Part shown: piece by piece, positions 6,081 to 7,422 of the stretch
Numbering within the stretch: position 1 is the stretch's first letter
How the letters are laid out: each line of letters begins with the position of its first letter
Origin: Planctomycetota bacterium
Lineage (GTDB): Bacteria; Planctomycetota; SZUA-567
Assembly: GCA_020861125.1 (NCBI GenBank)
Contig: JAJBSZ010000338.1
Location: 1-7,422 of the forward strand
Length of the DNA stretch: 7,422 bases
Reading direction: 5' to 3'
The notes under the pieces: generated by a model
What the model was told of the DNA's origin: nothing
Databases searched by the model: none
Seen by the model: only the letters and a program-made list of their open reading frames with translations
Made by a program: the position numbers and the translations under genes

Positions 6081-7004
6081 ATGGGAAGCTACCGAAAACT
6101 ACGCGCTCGGCTGGATCGGGCCGGCATCCGGCCATCCACCCGCCGGGGGCAAAACTTTCTGCTCGACGCCAACCAGCTCCGGTTCATCGCGGAAACCGCC
6201 TGTCTTGACCACCGGGACGTTATTCTTGAGGTGGGGCCGGGCAGCGGTTTTCTCACCCGCCGCCTGGCGCTGTCCGGCGGTCTGGTTCTGGCGGTGGAGC
6301 TGGATCACGGCCTGCTGCCGCTGGCGGAAGAGGAAACCGCAGGTCTACCGAATGTTTTCTACCTGCGGGCGGATATCCTGGCCGGTAAAAACCATATTAA
6401 TCCCGCGGTGACGGAACGGCTGGAAGAGCTTCTCGCCCTCAAGGCGAAAGCCCTGGCGGCGGAAAACGGCGACGGCCCGTACCTGAAATGCGTGTCCAAT
6501 CTGCCCTATTCCGCCGGCACCCCGTTTGTCATGAATACGCTGTCTTCCCCCCTCCCCTGGACCAGCGGCGTGTACCTTCTCCAGCAGGAGGTGGCGGAAC
6601 GGATGATCGCACCGCCCGGCGGAAAAAACTACGGGGCCCTCAGCATTTCCGTCGCCCTAGCGGCCACCGCCAGCATCGAGCGTACCGTGCCGCCGCGCTC
6701 CTTTTGGCCGCGGCCCAACGTCGAATCCGCGGTGATTCTCGTGCGCTACCGGCCGGAGGCGGAACGCACCGCCCTGCCCTGGACCGCCATCCGGGCGGTG
6801 TGCACCGCGGTGTTCGGTTCCCGCCGGAAAATTTTGAAAAACGCGCTCAAGGGCCTGTTCCCCGACGGCGACGCCGCGGCGACCCTGGCCCGCCTGGAAA
6901 TCGACCCGGAAATTAGGGGAGAATGCCTCACCCCCATGGAATTCCTGCGCATCGCCACCAGCCTGCCCGGCCGCGAGGGGCCGCGGCCCCGGACTATATT
7001 ATAA
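6081..7004 (+). CDS. rsmA: 16S rRNA (adenine1518-N6/adenine1519-N6)-dimethyltransferase RsmA/KsgA
   Basis: SAM-dependent methyltransferase that dimethylates two adjacent adenines in the 3'-terminal helix of 16S rRNA during small-subunit maturation. The protein is 307 aa, slightly above the usual 270-290. Motifs: the family entry signature RRGQNFLLD (21-29), SAM-binding motif I EVGPGSGFLT (50-59), the acidic end of the next strand AVELD (71-75), catalytic NLPY (140-143), FWPRPNVESAVI (208-219), and the C-terminal RNA-binding segment FGSRRKILKNAL (245-256). A helical stretch of about 20-30 residues, rich in L, A, E and K (102-135), sits between motif III and NLPY and accounts for the extra length. 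ATG 6081 has GGGGGAGG 10 nt upstream; an in-frame GTG at 6036 would add only a glycine-rich stretch and is rejected. The gene diverges from recN, and a small lipoprotein gene begins right after it. Confidence 0.96.
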   Translation: MGSYRKLRARLDRAGIRPSTRRGQNFLLDANQLRFIAETACLDHRDVILEVGPGSGFLTRRLALSGGLVLAVELDHGLLPLAEEETAGLPNVFYLRADILAGKNHINPAVTERLEELLALKAKALAAENGDGPYLKCVSNLPYSAGTPFVMNTLSSPLPWTSGVYLLQQEVAERMIAPPGGKNYGALSISVALAATASIERTVPPRSFWPRPNVESAVILVRYRPEAERTALPWTAIRAVCTAVFGSRRKILKNALKGLFPDGDAAATLARLEIDPEIRGECLTPMEFLRIATSLPGREGPRPRTIL

Positions 7005-7006
7005 AC

Positions 7007-7231
7007 ATGCGGGAAGTGGTCGCCAAGGTAGCGAACAGAAGTACAAAGGAGGGAGGATCCATAAGAATACCGATAGTGGCGGTCCTTACGTTATCTGCCT
7101 GCCTTTTCATGGGTGGTTGTGGACCAAAAAAATATGATGTTGGTCCGTCACGCACGCGTGATGGTGAATCAGCCCAACAGAGGGCGATTGATGAAATGTG
7201 GAGGAGTTCTGAGTCTGGCCGTATCAGATGA
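7007..7231 (+). CDS. small putative lipoprotein, start uncertain (ATG 7007 or AUA 7061)
   Basis: No family is recognised. The frame encodes a lipoprotein-type signal: a hydrophobic core PIVAVLTLSACLF followed by MGGC, where the cysteine (C38 from ATG 7007) would be lipidated. The mature part is about 37 polar residues (GPKKYDVGPSRTRDGE and on) ending in GRIR. From ATG 7007, 2 nt after the rsmA stop, the n-region is unusually long (about 21 residues) and has no ribosome site. A strong AAAGGAGG instead lies 8 nt before in-frame ATA 7061, which would give a standard 20-residue signal beginning xRIPIVAV. A GTG at 7076 is too close to the core. Base composition drops from the rsmA level, with A/T-rich codons such as AAA AAA TAT GAT GTT, suggesting different origin or weak selection. 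Product and role are unknown. Confidence 0.5.
   Translation: MREVVAKVANRSTKEGGSIRIPIVAVLTLSACLFMGGCGPKKYDVGPSRTRDGESAQQRAIDEMWRSSESGRIR
7045..7052 (+). promoter_or_regulatory. strong Shine-Dalgarno before an AUA codon
   Basis: AAAGGAGG is followed by 8 nt and then ATA at 7061, in frame with the lipoprotein signal sequence. Position and strength are those of a genuine ribosome site, but no standard start codon stands at the expected place. Confidence 0.5.
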
Positions 7232-7261
7232 ATCGTTCGGCCGATGCCCCGCGGAAACGGT

Positions 7262-7280
7262 GGTAGCCGGACGGCCTACC
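7262..7280. terminator. hairpin between convergent genes, possible terminator
   Basis: GGTAGCC pairs with GGCCTACC around a short loop, with one bulged base. It lies between the lipoprotein stop (7231) and the convergent TIM-barrel gene, and overlaps that gene's stop codon. Neither side has a U-run, so intrinsic termination is doubtful. Confidence 0.28.
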
Positions 7281-7422
7281 CTTCGATTCCTTTCCACACC
7301 GCCCGCACATGGTCGTGGGCCTGTTTCCCCCCGTCCCGCCCCAGGCCCCCCGCCTCCTCGATGCAGAACCAGCCATCGAAGCCCTGGGTTTTCACCAGCG
7401 TGAAGCGGTCCGCCAGCGGCGT
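7276..7422 (-). CDS. C-terminal end of a sugar-phosphate isomerase/epimerase-like TIM-barrel protein
   Basis: The last 48 residues of a protein whose start lies beyond the right edge; the stop is TAG at 7278-7276. The segment FDGWFCIEEAGG (15-26) resembles the final beta-strand GYDGW-xx-E-x-GG of xylose-isomerase-like (AP endonuclease family 2) TIM barrels, and it is followed by a closing helix, HDHVRAVWKGIEG. Proteins of this family often isomerise or epimerise sugars or inositols, using a metal bound by E, D and H residues. E22 or E23 may be the final metal ligand, but the substrate cannot be told from so short a piece. It converges on the lipoprotein gene with 44 bp between the stops. Confidence 0.6.
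   Translation of the reverse strand, partial: TPLADRFTLVKTQGFDGWFCIEEAGGLGRDGGKQAHDHVRAVWKGIEG

Overview
This is a GC-rich (roughly 60-65% by eye) bacterial chromosomal window with seven recognisable protein genes and one small lipoprotein gene. No phage, insertion sequence, rRNA, tRNA or CRISPR array is visible. The mix (ThyX in this context, a PilB/GspE ATPase with two N-terminal domains, RecN, RsmA, a sugar-phosphate isomerase-like TIM barrel) fits a free-living Gram-negative-type bacterium. A PVC-superphylum member (Lentisphaerota/Kiritimatiellota-like) is my guess, from impression only.

Layout. The minus strand carries five genes reading right to left. recN (start near 5832) is followed after 22 bp by a PilB/GspE-family ATPase gene (4070-1833), and 23 bp later by thyX (1809-1156). 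A 261-bp non-coding stretch rich in palindromes (895-1155) comes next. Then come dut (894-418) and, after a few bases, a dCMP deaminase gene that runs off the left edge. On the plus strand, rsmA/ksgA (6081-7004) diverges from recN across a 248-bp regulatory gap. It is followed at once by a small, lower-GC putative lipoprotein gene ending at 7231. The C-terminal end of a TIM-barrel sugar-phosphate isomerase-like protein lies on the minus strand from the right edge to 7276, convergent with the lipoprotein gene.

How the genes work together. dCMP deaminase (dCMP to dUMP), dUTPase (dUTP to dUMP) and ThyX (dUMP to dTMP with FAD and methylene-THF) form a compact thymidylate supply module. recN (double-strand break repair) and the PilB-like assembly ATPase lie upstream in the same direction. 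rsmA is a separate housekeeping unit for 16S rRNA maturation.

No clearly new multi-gene system is visible. The points most worth a second look are: a cysteine-rich insert in ThyX; a Shine-Dalgarno-preceded AUA codon in the lipoprotein gene; a 21-codon leader ORF with a strong ribosome site overlapping the recN start; a perfect 10-bp palindrome in the recN/rsmA divergent region; and the palindromic element splitting the dTMP module.
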